A stretch of DNA of 64,000 nt from Actinoplanes sp. KI2 (GTDB taxonomy: Bacteria > Actinomycetota > Actinomycetes > Mycobacteriales > Micromonosporaceae). Under the pieces are notes generated by a model. The model ran no database searches. It was not told where the DNA came from and saw only the letters and a list, made by a program, of their open reading frames with translations. Every line of letters begins with the position of its first letter. Position 1 is the stretch's first letter. Below are positions 1 through 9,107 of the stretch, in pieces. Location of the stretch: assembly GCF_025630775.1 (NCBI RefSeq), contig NZ_JAOSZE010000001.1, positions 302,794 through 366,793 of the forward strand, given 5' to 3'. The position numbers were made by a program, and so were the translations under genes.

Positions 1-2
1 CG

Positions 3-308
3 CTCGCCTCGTACGCCTCGGCGCTGCTGGCCGACGGCCGGGTCGAGGCCGCCCTGACCTGGATCGAGCGGGCTCGCGAGGCGTCCTCCGAGGATGTGCG
101 CAGCGGCGTGCTGGCGGCGATGGCCTACGCGCGGGTGCTGGCCGCGGCCGGCCGCTGCGACGAGGCCCGGCGGGCCGCCGAGGAGGCGGTCACCCTCGCC
201 CATGCGACCGAGCAGGCGAGCGAACGGGCCGCCGCCGAGGAGCTGCGGGACACACTGACGGCCGAGCCGCTCGAAACTGTCATTTACGCGTCCGACGTGC
301 CGGGATGA
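3..308 (+). CDS. C-terminal end of a helical-repeat (TPR-like) protein, partial
   Basis: The reading frame is open from the left edge and stops at 306-308. The visible ~101 residues are Ala/Arg/Glu-rich and built of amphipathic helices (A-x-A-Y-A-R-V-L-A-A-A-G-R then A-R-R-A-A-E-E-A), typical of TPR-type repeats at the C-terminus of large actinobacterial regulators. No catalytic motif is visible. It lies 31 bp upstream of a Ser/Thr kinase on the same strand, so the two may be co-transcribed and functionally linked. The family cannot be named because the N-terminus is outside the window; a LuxR/AfsR-type regulator or a scaffold protein are both possible. Confidence 0.6.
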   Translation, partial: LASYASALLADGRVEAALTWIERAREASSEDVRSGVLAAMAYARVLAAAGRCDEARRAAEEAVTLAHATEQASERAAAEELRDTLTAEPLETVIYASDVPG

Positions 309-339
309 CCTCGTCCGGTCCTGGCGTAAGTTCTCTTCC

Positions 340-1290
340 ATGACGGGGACGCCGCCGGGACCGCTGCCCGTGCCGTACGTGCCGGGCATGTCCGGTTTGT
401 CCGTCATGGCCCGTGGGGGTTACGCGACCGTCTACCGTGCCATGCAGGATTCCGTCGGCCGCGAGGTCGCCATCAAGGTCGAAAATCGGCGCCTGGACAG
501 CAACCGCGACCAGGCCCGCTTCCTCCGCGAGGCGCGGGCGGCCGGGCGCATGTCATCGCACCCGCACGTGGTCGACCTGTTCGACGTCGGCGTCACGGTC
601 GACCAGCACCCGTACCTGATCATGGAGCTGTGCGACGGGTCCTACCTGGACCGGATGCGGATCAGGCCGCTGACCGCCGCCGAGGCCCGGGACATGGGCA
701 TCAAGATCGCCGATGCGCTGGTGCACTCGCACGCGAACGGAGTGCTGCACCGCGACGTGAAGCCGGCGAACATCCTCTACTCGCACTTCAACTCGGCCGT
801 GCTCGCCGATTTCGGCCTGGCCGTGCTCGGCGAGATGCGCGACTCCTCGGTCACTCTCGAGGTGCTCACCCCGGCCTACGCTCCGCCGGAGATGTTCCGG
901 CACGACAACCCGTCCGGCGCCGTCGACGTGTACGCGCTCTGCGCCACCCTCTACGCGGTGATGCGTGGCCGCCCGCCCCGCTGGGACGGCGACCGCAACC
1001 CCAGCCTGATCACCCTGATGGACCTGTTCAACCAGCCGATTCCCGACCTGCCCGGCGTTCCGCGCGAGCTGATCCAGCTGCTGCGCTACGGCATGGCCAA
1101 CGACCCGGCCTCCCGGCCGACCGCGGAGCAGCTACGCGACCTGCTCACCAAGATCGACCTCGACGTGACCGGCCCGATCGTGCCGCCGCCGCGCTGGACG
1201 CCGGGGGACGACACGCCCACCGTGCGCGCCCAGTTCAAGTCGGCCAAGAAGAAGTGGCTGTTCGGCCTGCTCGGGATCCAGGCCCGCTAG
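340..1290 (+). CDS. Soluble serine/threonine protein kinase
   Basis: This is a 316-residue Hanks-type (PknB-like) kinase consisting of little more than the catalytic domain. Visible features: a glycine-rich loop near residues 24-31 (ARGGYATV, first Gly replaced by Ala), ATP-anchoring Lys46 in VAIKV, the catalytic loop HRDVKPAN at 137-144, DFG at 157-159 and a YAPPE segment. There is no transmembrane helix or extracellular sensor, so it should be cytosolic. The last six residues before the stop (LGIQAR) lie inside a 50-bp sequence that is a near-copy of the antisense 3' end of the downstream carboxylase gene, so the C-terminus looks recently altered. Substrates are unknown. Confidence 0.9.
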   Translation: MTGTPPGPLPVPYVPGMSGLSVMARGGYATVYRAMQDSVGREVAIKVENRRLDSNRDQARFLREARAAGRMSSHPHVVDLFDVGVTVDQHPYLIMELCDGSYLDRMRIRPLTAAEARDMGIKIADALVHSHANGVLHRDVKPANILYSHFNSAVLADFGLAVLGEMRDSSVTLEVLTPAYAPPEMFRHDNPSGAVDVYALCATLYAVMRGRPPRWDGDRNPSLITLMDLFNQPIPDLPGVPRELIQLLRYGMANDPASRPTAEQLRDLLTKIDLDVTGPIVPPPRWTPGDDTPTVRAQFKSAKKKWLFGLLGIQAR

Positions 1291-1380
1291 CAGCTCACCG
1301 GTGTCCACCTCGGCCCCCGAATGCTGCCTACTCGGGATCCAGGACCGCTAGCAGTTCGCCGGTGTCCACCTCGGCGCCCG
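1270..1380. repeat. 50-bp imperfect direct repeat joining the ends of two convergent genes
   Basis: Copy 1 is 1270-1319 and copy 2 is 1331-1380; 46 of 50 positions agree by eye, both starting ctcgggatccagg. Copy 2 is the 3' end of the minus-strand carboxylase alpha gene. Copy 1 contains the kinase stop codon (1288-1290). The copies are separated by 11 bp. Confidence 0.85.
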
Positions 1381-3373
1381 GGTGCACCGGGAGCGAGGCC
1401 ACCACACCGGCGCTCGGCGCGTGCACCGGGTGTTCCAGCTTCATCGCCTCCAGGGTGAGCAGCAGCTCGCCGGCGCGTACCCGCTGGCCGGGCACCACCA
1501 GCACGCGCCGGACCGCGCCGGGCAGCGGGGCGGTCAGCGAGCCCTCGGCCGCCTCCGGGACGGGCAGCGGGAAGCGGGACAGCTCGCGCAGCGCCACCGA
1601 GCCCTCCGGGCTGTCCACGTAGGAAACCTCGCCGACCCGGTGCACGTTGAAGGTCAGCCGGATGCCGTTGACGTCGAGCACCACCCGCTCGTCACCGGCC
1701 GCCACCACCACGGTCGCCGGGTGGTCGTCGAGCACCGGGGCCTGGCCGAGGCCGGCCAGATCGAGCTCCTCCGGGTCGACCGTGCGCACCCACCAGCCGG
1801 CCAGCTCACCGTGCCGGTTCATCCGGTAGCCCACCTCGACCGGGCCGGCCGGGCCGTCGTACACCGCGGTCTGCGAGCCGGACGGCACGTTGCGCCAGCC
1901 GGAGGGCAGGGAGCCGAGCACCGTCGCGGTCGCGCGCCGTCCGGCCGCGCCGGCCAGGGCGGCGGCAAGACACGAGATGCGTACGGCGTCGACCGCCGAC
2001 AGCAGCGGGGCGAACACCTCGGGCCGGCGATCGAGGAAGCCGGTGTCCAGGTCCCCGGCCCGGAACGAGTGGTGCCGCAGCACCCGGACCAGCAGGTCCC
2101 GGTTGGTGGTGACGCCGTGCAGCTGGGTGCGGGTCAGCGCCGAGGCGAGCATCCGGGCCGCCTCCTGGCGGGTCGGCGCCCAGGCGATCAGCTTGGCCAG
2201 CGTCGGGTCCGGGTGCACGCCGACGATCGAGCCGTCCTCCATCCCGGCGTCCAGGCGCAGGCCCGGCTGGGCCAGCGGGCGGAAGACCCCGGCCACGTCG
2301 GGCACGGCGAACCGGTGCAGGGTTCCGGAGGCCGGCAGCCACGCGTACGCCGGATCCTCCGCGCAGATGCGGACCTCGATGGCGTGTCCGCGGATCGGCG
2401 GCGGCCCCGGCATCGGCAGCATGCCGCCCTCGGCCACCAGCAGCTGCAGCCGCACCAGGTCGTACCCGGAGACGCACTCGGTCACCGCGTGCTCGGCCTG
2501 CAGCGTCGGGGTCAGCTCGAGGAACCAGAAGTCCCCGGCGGTGTCCAGCAGGAACTCGACGGCGCCGGCGCCCACGTAGCCGATCGACCGGACCGCGACG
2601 ATCGCCGCCCGGCACAGCTCCTCGCGCAGCCCCGCGTCGACCGCCGGGGACGGGGTCTCCTCGATGATCTGCTGGTAGCGGCGCTGCACCGAGCACTCGC
2701 GCTCGCCGAACGGCACCACCGAGCCGTGCTCGTCGGCCAGGATCGGGATCTCGATGTGCCGGACGCCCTCGACGTACGGCTCGAAGTAGACGTCGCAGCC
2801 GACCTCGCGCCGGGTCGAGGCGATCGCCTCGGCGAGCGCGGTCGCATCCCGCACCACCCGCATGCCGGCCCCGCCCGAACCGGCGTCCGGTTTTATCAGC
2901 ACCGGGTAGCCGGGCACTTTGGCGGGCTCGGTGAAGGTCGGCAGCGTCGGCACCCGGGCCTCGGCGGCCAGCGCCTTGGTCGCGCGCTTGCTGCGCAGCG
3001 TGCCGAGGACCTTCGCGGGTGCGCCGACCCAGATCATGCCGGCGTCGGTGACCGCGGCCGCGAAGTCCGGGTCCTCGGCCAGCAGGCCGTTGCCGGGGTG
3101 GATGGCGTTCGCCCCGGTCCGCTGGGCGGCCCTGATGATCAAGTCGCCACGCAGGTAAGCCGCCGCTGCGCCTTTACCCAAGCTTGGACTGTCGGTCGTC
3201 GTGGACGGGGTGCCGCCGTCGAGGCGTACCGCATAGTCGGCCTCGGCCACGTGCGGCGCGTCGGAATCGGCATCCGAGTAGACGGCGACCGTCTCGATGC
3301 CGACCAGGCGGCAGGTGGCGAACACCCGGCGGGCGATCTCCCCTCGGTCTGCCACCAGAAGACGTCGGATCAC
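1328..3373 (-). CDS. Acyl-CoA carboxylase alpha subunit (biotin carboxylase plus biotin carrier domain)
   Basis: 681 residues combining an N-terminal biotin carboxylase and a C-terminal biotinyl domain, as in actinobacterial AccA/BccA proteins supplying acetyl- or propionyl-CoA carboxylases. The N-terminus RRLLVADRGEIARR is typical; the ATP-grasp glycine loop GSGGAGMRVV is present; the biotinyl motif is EAMKLEH with Lys645 as predicted biotin site. Two oddities: the usual HPGYGFLSEN is HPGNGLLAED, and an extra Ser/Thr/Gly-rich stretch precedes the AAAAYLRGDLI segment. The GTG start overlaps the beta-subunit stop (GTGA at 3373-3370), so the two are translationally coupled with beta first. The acyl-CoA substrate cannot be told. 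Confidence 0.9.
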   Translation of the reverse strand: MIRRLLVADRGEIARRVFATCRLVGIETVAVYSDADSDAPHVAEADYAVRLDGGTPSTTTDSPSLGKGAAAAYLRGDLIIRAAQRTGANAIHPGNGLLAEDPDFAAAVTDAGMIWVGAPAKVLGTLRSKRATKALAAEARVPTLPTFTEPAKVPGYPVLIKPDAGSGGAGMRVVRDATALAEAIASTRREVGCDVYFEPYVEGVRHIEIPILADEHGSVVPFGERECSVQRRYQQIIEETPSPAVDAGLREELCRAAIVAVRSIGYVGAGAVEFLLDTAGDFWFLELTPTLQAEHAVTECVSGYDLVRLQLLVAEGGMLPMPGPPPIRGHAIEVRICAEDPAYAWLPASGTLHRFAVPDVAGVFRPLAQPGLRLDAGMEDGSIVGVHPDPTLAKLIAWAPTRQEAARMLASALTRTQLHGVTTNRDLLVRVLRHHSFRAGDLDTGFLDRRPEVFAPLLSAVDAVRISCLAAALAGAAGRRATATVLGSLPSGWRNVPSGSQTAVYDGPAGPVEVGYRMNRHGELAGWWVRTVDPEELDLAGLGQAPVLDDHPATVVVAAGDERVVLDVNGIRLTFNVHRVGEVSYVDSPEGSVALRELSRFPLPVPEAAEGSLTAPLPGAVRRVLVVPGQRVRAGELLLTLEAMKLEHPVHAPSAGVVASLPVHPGAEVDTGELLAVLDPE

Positions 3374-4668
3374 TGGTCTACCTTTCCGGGTCGGAACACA
3401 CCGACGTGCCCGGCGCCCTCGACGACCGCGCTGTGCGCGGCGGAGAGGCAGAGGCCGAGGACGGTACGGGTGTCGCGGGGGTCGATGACACCGTCGTCGT
3501 CACCACCGGCCGGCTCCTCGGCCGGCCAGCTGAACGCGAAGCGGGGGTCGCCGGCGCGGCCGGTGTCCAGGGCCAGATGCGGCACGGAGGACAGGGTCAG
3601 CGCCTCGATCTCGGCCGGGCCGAACCGCGCCGCCAGCAGCAGCAGCGCGGTGTCGGTGGCGTTGGCGAGCTGAATCAGGTGCACGGCCTTCTGCGCCTCG
3701 GCGACCGTGTGCGGGGCGCCGGTGCCGGCCAGCACGCCGACCGGGTAGCCGTGCAGCTCGCCCCACCCGGCCACCAGCGCCGGGCCGTACGCGGGCTTGA
3801 ACTCGTCGAAGTCGCTGCCGTCGAGGATCCGGGCGAGGATCTCCCGGGGGTCGTCGACCTTGATGATCGACAGCAGGTCCTCGGCCGCGTACTTGGGCGA
3901 CGCCGGCGGGAAGGTCCGCGGCAGCGGCCCGCGCTTGCGCCAGTGCAGCCGCCGGACGCACTGCCGGGCCAGCCGCAGTCCGTCCCGCTCGTCCTCGGCC
4001 AGCTGGTCGGCCCGGTCGGCCTGGATCGCCTTCTTGGCCGTGCCGTTGATCGGCAGCGAGTGGATCTTCGCGTGCCCGCGCACCAAGATCGTGTAGTCGG
4101 AGAGCTGCGGCAGGTACACGTCGTTGCCGCTGACCGGGCCGAACACGACGCAGAACGTGGGCACCCGCTCGGCCACGAGGCGGCTCAGGTCACGGGCCAG
4201 GCCGCCGGCCCGGTGCGGCGCGGGAGTGCTCTCGGTGGCCGACTCGACCAGGTTGACCAGCGGCAGGCGGTTGGCCGAGGCGATCCGCGCGGCCCGGCGG
4301 ATCTTCTCGAGCGGGTGCGGGTCGTGTGCGTTGCGGTCCACGGTGGGGTCGGTCGCGACGATCACGCACTCGACGCCCTCGACCACGCCCAGCCCGGTGA
4401 CCACCCCCGCGCCGACCGGGAACTCGGTGCCCCAGCCCACGGCCGGGGACAGCTCGAGGAACGGGCTGTCCTGGTCGAGGAGCATCTCGACGCGTTCCCG
4501 GGGCAGCAGCTTGCCACGCGCGTGATGCCGGGTCACGGCCTTCTCGCCGCCGCCGGCGCGCGCCTGGTCCAACGCCGCCTCGAGCCGGGCGAGCCGTTCC
4601 AGGGCGATCCCCCGGCTCTCCAGGTAGGCGGGGGTGCGCGGGTCGATCGCCGTGTCGAGCACGGTCAC
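3370..4668 (-). CDS. Carboxyltransferase-like (acyl-CoA carboxylase beta) protein, degenerate
   Basis: About 432 residues from the GTG at 4668 (V-T-V-L-D-T-A-I-D-P), against roughly 510-530 for typical PccB/AccD proteins. A TTG at 4767 would add 33 residues of low-quality sequence. The early block RHHARGKLLPRERVEMLLD is canonical. The first oxyanion block, normally GSCTAGGAYVPAMSD, here reads GPVSGNDVYLPQLSD, losing the Gly-Gly pair, and the second YGGAY block of the C-terminal half is not recognisable. It sits in operon with a complete biotin carboxylase/BCCP subunit through a 4-nt overlap. It may be a non-catalytic or altered-specificity paralogue; the family is clear, the activity is not. 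Confidence 0.8.
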   Translation of the reverse strand: MTVLDTAIDPRTPAYLESRGIALERLARLEAALDQARAGGGEKAVTRHHARGKLLPRERVEMLLDQDSPFLELSPAVGWGTEFPVGAGVVTGLGVVEGVECVIVATDPTVDRNAHDPHPLEKIRRAARIASANRLPLVNLVESATESTPAPHRAGGLARDLSRLVAERVPTFCVVFGPVSGNDVYLPQLSDYTILVRGHAKIHSLPINGTAKKAIQADRADQLAEDERDGLRLARQCVRRLHWRKRGPLPRTFPPASPKYAAEDLLSIIKVDDPREILARILDGSDFDEFKPAYGPALVAGWGELHGYPVGVLAGTGAPHTVAEAQKAVHLIQLANATDTALLLLAARFGPAEIEALTLSSVPHLALDTGRAGDPRFAFSWPAEEPAGGDDDGVIDPRDTRTVLGLCLSAAHSAVVEGAGHVGVFRPGKVDQ

Positions 4669-4812
4669 GTCCGGACCCCGATGCGGTGTACGCCCCCCAC
4701 CATGTTCAAAGCCGCGCCCTCTCGTGTTCGCCGGTGCCTCTCGACCACCTCCGTAACGAGCGGCCAAGCGGATGCGACACGGATTTGAATGCGGCGGCTT
4801 CGTCGCCTTTTT

Positions 4813-4835
4813 AGACGAATTTAGGGCATTCGTCT
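4813..4835. promoter_or_regulatory. Inverted repeat between crp and the carboxylase operon
   Basis: Perfect 8-bp arms agacgaat (4813-4820) and attcgtct (4828-4835) with a 7-nt loop. It lies downstream of crp and about 145 bp upstream of the beta-subunit start, both on minus. There is no T-tract on the minus side, so an operator is as likely as a terminator. Confidence 0.35.
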
Positions 4836-4885
4836 GACCTGCGCCAATTTCGGGAGATCAGACGCGAGGCGTTCCCGCTGCCTGC

Positions 4886-5563
4886 CTAGACGCGGGCTCG
4901 CCGGGCCAGGCGCTCCGGGTCGAGGATGATCACGCTCTTGCCGTCCAGGCGCAGCCAGGCGCGGGAGGCGAAGTCGGCCAGCGCCTTGTTCACCGTCTCG
5001 CGGGAGGCGCCGACCAGCTGAGCCAGCTCTTCCTGGGTGAGGTCGTGGGTGACGCGCAACACACCGCCGTCGCGGGTGCCGAACCGGCCGGCCATCTGCA
5101 GCAGGTTCTTCGCCACGCGACCGGGCACGTCCGTGAAGATCAGGTCGGCCAGCGCGTCGTTGGTCCGCCGGAGCCGGCGGGCGAGCACCCGCAGCAGCTG
5201 CTCGGCGATCTCGGGCCGGTTGTTCAACCAGGGGCGGAGCGAGGTCTTCTTGAGCCGGGCGAGCCGGGCATCGGTCACCGCGGTCGCGGTCGCCGTACGC
5301 GGGCCCGGGTCGAACAGGGAGAGCTCGCCGACCATGTCGGACGGCCCCATGATCGAAACGAGGTTCTGCCGGCCGTCCGCGGCCCGGCGACCCAGCTTGA
5401 TCTTGCCGGACAGCACGATGTACAGGCTGTCACCGGCCTCGCCCTCGTTGAACAGGACGTCACCCTTACGGACTTCGACCGTGTCCATCTCCTTGGCGAG
5501 CGCCTCGGCGGCCTCCGGGTCAACGCCCTGGAAGATCCCGCTGCGCGCCAGTACCTCATCCAT
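4886..5563 (-). CDS. crp: Crp/GlxR-family cAMP-responsive global regulator
   Basis: 225 residues from ATG 5563, chosen because GGAGGTG lies 7 nt upstream and because the N-terminus [14 protein letters not shown] matches mycobacterial Crp; an upstream start would add only 8 residues. The N-terminal cyclic-nucleotide domain carries the phosphate-binding segment [15 protein letters not shown]. The C-terminal helix-turn-helix includes [20 protein letters not shown]. The protein closely resembles Mycobacterium tuberculosis Rv3676 (recalled, not searched). It should act as a dimeric DNA-binding activator/repressor of carbon and energy genes. It is divergent from capA and nth, an arrangement shared with mycobacteria. 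Confidence 0.95.
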   Translation of the reverse strand: MDEVLARSGIFQGVDPEAAEALAKEMDTVEVRKGDVLFNEGEAGDSLYIVLSGKIKLGRRAADGRQNLVSIMGPSDMVGELSLFDPGPRTATATAVTDARLARLKKTSLRPWLNNRPEIAEQLLRVLARRLRRTNDALADLIFTDVPGRVAKNLLQMAGRFGTRDGGVLRVTHDLTQEELAQLVGASRETVNKALADFASRAWLRLDGKSVIILDPERLARRARV

Positions 5564-5769
5564 CGCCGCACCTCCGAACACGCGCAACGCCTGCGCTCGA
5601 TCAGTCTAGGCGCACGCGGGCGCTAATCGGGCAGGCACCCCTTGATCCGAATACTGAAGGGTAACCATTCCGACCGTGACAGGCAGTGTTTTCCGTCGCT
5701 CACGGTGGTGCGACAACAAGCCTTTCGTCGGGTCGTCCGCGGTGCTACCCGAAGGTATCGTCGCCGTCG

Positions 5770-6966
5770 ATGAATTCCCACCCCCCATCCCGAAGCCCGG
5801 GCCTTTTCGGGCGCCCTGTCCTCACTGTGACAATTGTGCTGGCCGTTTTGGCCGGGATCGGTGGGGCGGGCATCGCCGTCACGCATCGCGAGCCGGGCGC
5901 CGGACCGCTCTGGCTGGAGCCCGCCGAGGCCGTTGCCGCGCCCGCCGTCGCGCCCGCCAAGCCGGCCGCGTCCGCCGCCAAGGGCGAGGCCGGAGTGCGG
6001 CGGATCACGGTTTCGGCCACCGGCGACATCATGATGGCCAACGCGCCGAGCGGGTTGCCGCCCGACGACGGCGCCGGCTTCTTCGACTCGGTCCGGGCCG
6101 ACCTGCGGTCCGACCTGGTGATGGGAAACCTCGAGCAGCCGATCACCGCGGACACCGGCGCGTCGAAATGCGGAACGCCGCCGAGGTCGAACTGCTACGC
6201 CTTCCGGTCGCCGCCGTCGTACGCGGCGCACCTCAAGGAGGGCGGGTTCCAGTTGATGAACCTGGCGAACAACCACACCCGCGACTTCGGGTCGCAGGGC
6301 GCGCTGAACACCCGGGCCGCGCTCGACGATGCCGGGATCAAGTACACCGGCAACCAGGACGAGATCACCGTCGTGGAGGTCAAGGGGATCAAGGTCGCGG
6401 TCGTCGGCTTCTCCGGATACGCCGGGGCCAACAACCTGAACGACTACGACCACACCCGTACCGTGATCCAGGAGGCGAAGCAGCAGGCGGACCTGGTCGT
6501 CGTGCAGGTGCACATGGGCGCCGAGGGCGCGAAGATGCAGCACGTCAAGCCCGGTAACGAGATCTACTTCGGGGAGAACCGCGGCGACCCGATCAGGTTC
6601 AGCCACACCGCCGTCGACGCGGGCGCCGACCTGGTCGTCGGGCACAGCCCGCACGTACTGCGCGGGATGGAGTTCTACCGGGGCAAGCTGATCGCGTACA
6701 GCCTCGGGAACTTCGCCGGAGCCGGACACACGCTGAACCGGGACGGGCCGCTGAAATACGGCGGGATCCTGCGGGTCACGCTCGGCGCGGACGGGTCTTA
6801 TCTGGGCGGGGAGTTCCGGTCGACGTACCTGAACGGCCTCGGCCTGCCGACCCGGGACACCGCGAACGAACAGGGCCGCAAGCTCGTCGCCCAGCTCAGT
6901 GCCGCCGACCTGGGGGACACCGCGGCGACGATCGGGGCTGATGGGTCGATCTCGCCACCGGCGTGA
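5770..6966 (+). CDS. CapA-family (poly-gamma-glutamate synthesis type) extracytoplasmic protein
   Basis: 398 residues from ATG 5770, which places one N-terminal membrane/signal helix (about residues 15-36) near the start; an in-frame GTG-type start further upstream is less likely. After an Ala/Pro linker the metallophosphoesterase-like CapA fold is visible: SATGDIMMAN, GNLEQPI, LANNHTRDFG, VVQVHMGAEG and VVGHSPHVLRG. These Asp/His/Asn-rich blocks are the family's metal-binding signatures. CapA proteins act at the cell surface in anionic polymer synthesis or anchoring; no capB/capC partners lie nearby, so the role here is uncertain. It separates crp from nth. Confidence 0.85.
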   Translation: MNSHPPSRSPGLFGRPVLTVTIVLAVLAGIGGAGIAVTHREPGAGPLWLEPAEAVAAPAVAPAKPAASAAKGEAGVRRITVSATGDIMMANAPSGLPPDDGAGFFDSVRADLRSDLVMGNLEQPITADTGASKCGTPPRSNCYAFRSPPSYAAHLKEGGFQLMNLANNHTRDFGSQGALNTRAALDDAGIKYTGNQDEITVVEVKGIKVAVVGFSGYAGANNLNDYDHTRTVIQEAKQQADLVVVQVHMGAEGAKMQHVKPGNEIYFGENRGDPIRFSHTAVDAGADLVVGHSPHVLRGMEFYRGKLIAYSLGNFAGAGHTLNRDGPLKYGGILRVTLGADGSYLGGEFRSTYLNGLGLPTRDTANEQGRKLVAQLSAADLGDTAATIGADGSISPPA

Positions 6967-7002
6967 GGAGTTGCTGTCGTACCCGCGACGTACTCTTTAG
7001 CG

Positions 7003-7806
7003 GTGACTCTGGTGGTGCGGTCGGTCAAGCGGTTCGCGGGGGAGACGCCCATCGGGCGTAAGCGACGTGCCCGCAAGATGGCCAAGGTGCTCGCCGAGAC
7101 GCATCCCGATGCGCATTGCGAGCTCGACTTCACCACCCCGCTGGAGTTGGCGGTCGCCACCATCCTCTCCGCGCAGACCACCGACGTCCGGGTCAACCAG
7201 GTGACGCCCACCCTCTTCAAGAGGTACGTGACCGCCGCCGACTACGCCGGGGCCGATCGTGCCCAGCTCGAGGAGTTGCTGCGCCCGACCGGCTTCTTCC
7301 GGGCCAAGACCGACTCGCTGATGAAGCTGGGCCAGGTTCTGGTGGAGAAGTACGACGGCGTCCTGCCCGGCAAGCTGGACGAGCTGGTCAAGCTGCCCGG
7401 CATCGGCCGCAAGACGGCGAACGTGATTCTCGGCAACGCGTTCGACGTCCCCGGCATCACCGTCGACACCCACTTCCGCCGCCTCACCAACCGATTCGGA
7501 TGGGTGCAGGAGGAAGACCCCGTCAAGATCGAGTTCGCGGTCGCCGAGCTGATCGAGAAACGCGACTGGACCATGCTGTCGCACCGGGTGATCTTCCACG
7601 GCCGGCGGGTCTGCCACGCCCGCAAACCGGCCTGCGGCGCCTGCACGCTGGCCACCATGTGCCCGTCCTACGGCACCGGGCCGACCGACGCGGCCGCCGC
7701 GGCCAAGCTGCTCAAGGGCCCGCGCGCCCGCGAGCTGGCGATCGCGGCCGGCGTCGACCCCGATCTCGTGCCGGCCGCCGCGGTGACCGCGCCGGACGCG
7801 CCGTGA
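7003..7806 (+). CDS. nth: Endonuclease III (DNA glycosylase/AP lyase)
   Basis: 267 residues from a GTG start. It removes oxidised pyrimidines and nicks at abasic sites in base excision repair. The helix-hairpin-helix [14 protein letters not shown] carries the catalytic lysine, the catalytic aspartate is in TVDTHFRR, and the [4Fe-4S] cluster ligands follow C-x6-C-x2-C-x5-C in [17 protein letters not shown]. The C-terminal ~45 residues are an Ala-rich extension. Its stop overlaps the GTG of the next gene (GTGA), making the nth-tlpA-nudix-marP order a coupled operon, as in the mycobacterial nth region. Confidence 0.97.
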   Translation: MTLVVRSVKRFAGETPIGRKRRARKMAKVLAETHPDAHCELDFTTPLELAVATILSAQTTDVRVNQVTPTLFKRYVTAADYAGADRAQLEELLRPTGFFRAKTDSLMKLGQVLVEKYDGVLPGKLDELVKLPGIGRKTANVILGNAFDVPGITVDTHFRRLTNRFGWVQEEDPVKIEFAVAELIEKRDWTMLSHRVIFHGRRVCHARKPACGACTLATMCPSYGTGPTDAAAAAKLLKGPRARELAIAAGVDPDLVPAAAVTAPDAP

Positions 7807-8366
7807 GGCCGTCGCGTCCCCTCGTCGCCGCCATGCTCGCGCTGGTCGCGGCGGCGGCAGCCGGGTGCACCGCCGAGGCCAGGTCCACCGACACCCCGTC
7901 CCCGTTCGCCGACTGCCAGGGGCTGACCGGCCCTTCCGCGCCGCCCGCGCCCACCCTGCCCGACCTGGAACTGCCCTGCTTCACCGGCAAGGAGCAGGTC
8001 GCGCTGCGGTCGATGCCCGGCCCGATGATCATCAACCTCTGGGCGTCCTGGTGCGATCCCTGCCGCCGCGAGCTGCCGCTGATCCAAAAGGTGGCGACCC
8101 AGACGGCCGGCCGGGTCACCGTGGTCGGTGTCGACACCGGAGACAGCCGCGAGGCGGGCGCGTCGTTCGCGGCCGACAAGGGCGTCCACCTCCCGACCCT
8201 GTTCGACCCGGACAAAAAGCTGGCCAACGCGATCGCCGGGACGAACCTGCCGATCACCATCTTCGTCGACGCGTCCGGCAAGTCGTATGTGAACCGGCTG
8301 CCGCTCGACGCGGCCAAGCTGTCCACCTTGGTCAAGCAGTGGACCGGCATGACGGTGACGCCGTGA
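7803..8366 (+). CDS. TlpA/ResA-like thioredoxin-fold lipoprotein
   Basis: 187 residues from GTG 7803. A short signal peptide ends in a lipobox-like A-A-A-G-C, so the protein should be lipid-anchored outside the membrane. The thioredoxin domain has the redox motif [11 protein letters not shown] and the cis-proline region NLPITIFVD. Such proteins reduce or isomerise disulfides in exported proteins or deliver electrons for cytochrome c maturation. A further Cys pair lies before the domain (DCQG and LPCF). It overlaps nth upstream and the NUDIX gene downstream by 4 nt each. Confidence 0.92.
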   Translation: MRPSRPLVAAMLALVAAAAAGCTAEARSTDTPSPFADCQGLTGPSAPPAPTLPDLELPCFTGKEQVALRSMPGPMIINLWASWCDPCRRELPLIQKVATQTAGRVTVVGVDTGDSREAGASFAADKGVHLPTLFDPDKKLANAIAGTNLPITIFVDASGKSYVNRLPLDAAKLSTLVKQWTGMTVTP

Positions 8367-9073
8367 GCCAGGGGCGGGTGCTGTCGCGCCCCGACGGTCT
8401 CCCGTCCTGGTTCGATCCGCTGCTGAGCCGGGTGGATTCGTGCCGTACCGAGGACTTCACGCCGCTGCGCCCGCCGGCCGGCGGTGGCCGGCCCAGCGCC
8501 GTGCTGGTGCTGCTCGGCGAGCAGACGCCGGGCGAGCCCGACCTGCTGATCCTGCAGCGGGCCGCGACGATGCGTAACCACGCCGGTCAGCCGGCCTTCC
8601 CCGGCGGCGGCACCGACCCGGAGGACGCGGACGCGGTCGACACCGCGCTGCGCGAGGCGCGGGAGGAGGTCGGCCTCGACCCGGCCAGCACCGACGTGCT
8701 GGCCCTGCTGCCCGACCTCTACATCCCGGTCAGTTCGTTCGTGGTGACCCCGGTGCTGGCCTGGTGGAGGCGGCCGCACTCGGTCAGCCCGCGGCAGCCG
8801 GCCGAGGTGGCGCACGTGGCGCGCCTGCCGATCGGTGAACTTGTCGACCCCGAGAACCGTATCCGGGTGCGGCATCCCAGCGGTTGGATCGGGCCCGCGT
8901 TCCAGGTCCGGGGATTGCTGGTCTGGGGCTTCACGGCGGGGGTGATCTCGGTATTGCTCGACATGGGTGGCTGGTCGCGGCCGTGGCAGCCGGGACGCAT
9001 AGTGGAGTTGCCGGAGGCGTCCGCCCCGGTTCCGGCGGCACGCGGCGGCGCGCCGGACGAGGTTCTGCCATGA
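8363..9073 (+). CDS. NUDIX hydrolase of the CoA pyrophosphatase (NudL) type
   Basis: 236 residues from a GTG overlapping the tlpA stop. The segment QRAATMRNHAGQPAFPGG matches the CoA-pyrophosphatase signature, followed by the NUDIX box ending REAREEVGL with the metal-binding glutamates. It probably hydrolyses CoA or oxidised CoA to phosphopantetheine and adenosine 3',5'-bisphosphate. The C-terminal ~50 residues after the domain are Pro/Ala-rich. Position between tlpA and marP is the same as in mycobacteria. Confidence 0.92.
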   Translation: MSQGRVLSRPDGLPSWFDPLLSRVDSCRTEDFTPLRPPAGGGRPSAVLVLLGEQTPGEPDLLILQRAATMRNHAGQPAFPGGGTDPEDADAVDTALREAREEVGLDPASTDVLALLPDLYIPVSSFVVTPVLAWWRRPHSVSPRQPAEVAHVARLPIGELVDPENRIRVRHPSGWIGPAFQVRGLLVWGFTAGVISVLLDMGGWSRPWQPGRIVELPEASAPVPAARGGAPDEVLP

Positions 9074-9107
9074 TCGTGCCCTGGCCCGCCCCCTCTACGC
9101 TGAGTGA

